The position numbers and the translations under genes were made by a program. From NCBI GenBank assembly GCA_029945625.1, contig JAQSCW010000023.1:39414-83884 (forward strand): a stretch of 44,471 nucleotides of DNA, read 5' to 3'. Below, piece by piece: positions 44,055 to 44,471 of the stretch (its first letter is position 1; each line of letters starts with the position of its first letter). The notes under the pieces were generated by a model that was not told where the DNA came from, ran no database searches, and saw nothing but the letters and a program-made list of their open reading frames with translations. The stretch is from a bacterium. GTDB taxonomy: Bacteria; Bacteroidota; Bacteroidia; B-17B0; Aurantibacillaceae.

Positions 44055-44471
44055 ATGAAGAAAAAGAATTTACTCATTACTGTATGCAGTTTCTTTTTTT
44101 GCGCTTCGCTGGTAAGGGCCCAGCCATTCGTCGACCTTATTAATTATAATAATCAGAATTTCTTTTCCCATTACAACGATAGTTCAAACAGCCCCGTGTA
44201 CATTCAGGATAATTTGCTCAACCTGTTTGTTCCTACCAAATTCAAAAACGACAATGTACTCATCGTTCGCGTAAATTCTGAAAAAGCAACCGTAAACAGA
44301 AGCGGGCCATCACCTTTAAAGGAAAATTTATTTTCAGTATCCATCCCGGTAGGGTTTATGGTTGTATCTCCCAATAAAAAATGGAAATACACAGGTATTT
44401 TTATTCCGAAACTAAATTCCGATTTGAGGGATGATCTGCAACATGATTTTCAATACGGCGGCATTGCCCTT
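44055..44471 (+). CDS. Outer-membrane beta-barrel-like protein (3' partial, DUF6268-like)
   Basis: The ATG at 44055 begins a signal peptide (MKKKNLLITVCSFFFCASLV, then RAQ) and the frame stays open to the window edge, giving 139 visible residues. The mature part has alternating strands and Asn-rich turns (QDNLLNLFVPTKFKNDNVLI, LFSVSIPVGFMVVSPNKKWK, YTGIFIPKLNSDLRDDLQHD, FQYGGIAL), resembling the DUF6268 family of Bacteroidota outer-membrane barrels. The family call rests on pattern only. Confidence 0.7.
   Translation, partial: MKKKNLLITVCSFFFCASLVRAQPFVDLINYNNQNFFSHYNDSSNSPVYIQDNLLNLFVPTKFKNDNVLIVRVNSEKATVNRSGPSPLKENLFSVSIPVGFMVVSPNKKWKYTGIFIPKLNSDLRDDLQHDFQYGGIAL

Overview
The window reads as chromosomal DNA of a free-living member of the Bacteroidota, probably Flavobacteriia- or Sphingobacteriia-like. 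The evidence is a PorP/SprF and PorE-like pair next to a type B sorting domain of the type IX secretion system (T9SS), the Bacteroidota-only GlmU-like family, tamB divergent from tsaD, several promoters of the TTTG-N19-TAnnTTTG type, few Shine-Dalgarno sequences, and short dispersed GC-rich repeats between genes. No tRNA, rRNA, CRISPR array, transposase, integrase or phage structural operon was seen.

Layout. (1) 3-15270, plus strand: two giant repetitive secreted fibre proteins. The first is cut by the window edge and ends in an S74 intramolecular-chaperone domain. The second ends in a C1q-like domain. They are followed by a small secreted protein with a T9SS type B sorting domain, a PorP/SprF protein, a PorE-like OmpA protein and a GlmU-like sugar nucleotidyltransferase. 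The last four are almost certainly one operon. (2) 15325-18344: a methyltransferase, a beta-barrel protein, an SRPBCC protein and a NYN-LOTUS protein. The 3' end of the NYN gene and the DNA after it are repeated in a near-perfect 349-bp tandem duplication. (3) 19132-25608: a CLC chloride channel, a small basic secreted protein, an envelope protein with a carboxypeptidase-regulatory-like domain, a beta-barrel protein overlapping a CPA2 antiporter, and a polytopic membrane protein. (4) 25583-35658: tamB, tsaD, ftcD, a yicC-DMT transporter pair and a periplasmic-binding-protein-like metal receptor without a signal peptide. (5) 35659-41802: an intergenic region with a candidate structured RNA, a thioredoxin-fold protein that has lost its CxxC, a large palindromic repeat, an exbB-exbD-tonB-folC operon, another dispersed repeat, and a small PH-like membrane protein. 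(6) 41803-44471: a MltD-like lytic transglycosylase with LysM domains, a DUF2147 protein and the start of another beta-barrel gene.

How it fits together. Much of the window concerns the cell envelope: T9SS export and anchoring, TamB-dependent outer-membrane assembly, TonB energisation, and peptidoglycan remodelling. The most interesting hypothesis is that region 1 is a surface-fibre locus. Two paralogous fibre shafts with swapped C-terminal maturation or trimerisation modules sit just upstream of a dedicated T9SS cassette. Neither fibre carries a recognisable T9SS sorting domain, but the small protein after them does, so it could be an adaptor or anchor. The other notable signals are a family of at least three dispersed repeats with conserved boxes and exchangeable hairpins, a candidate structured RNA, and a perfect palindrome inside the ftcD promoter.
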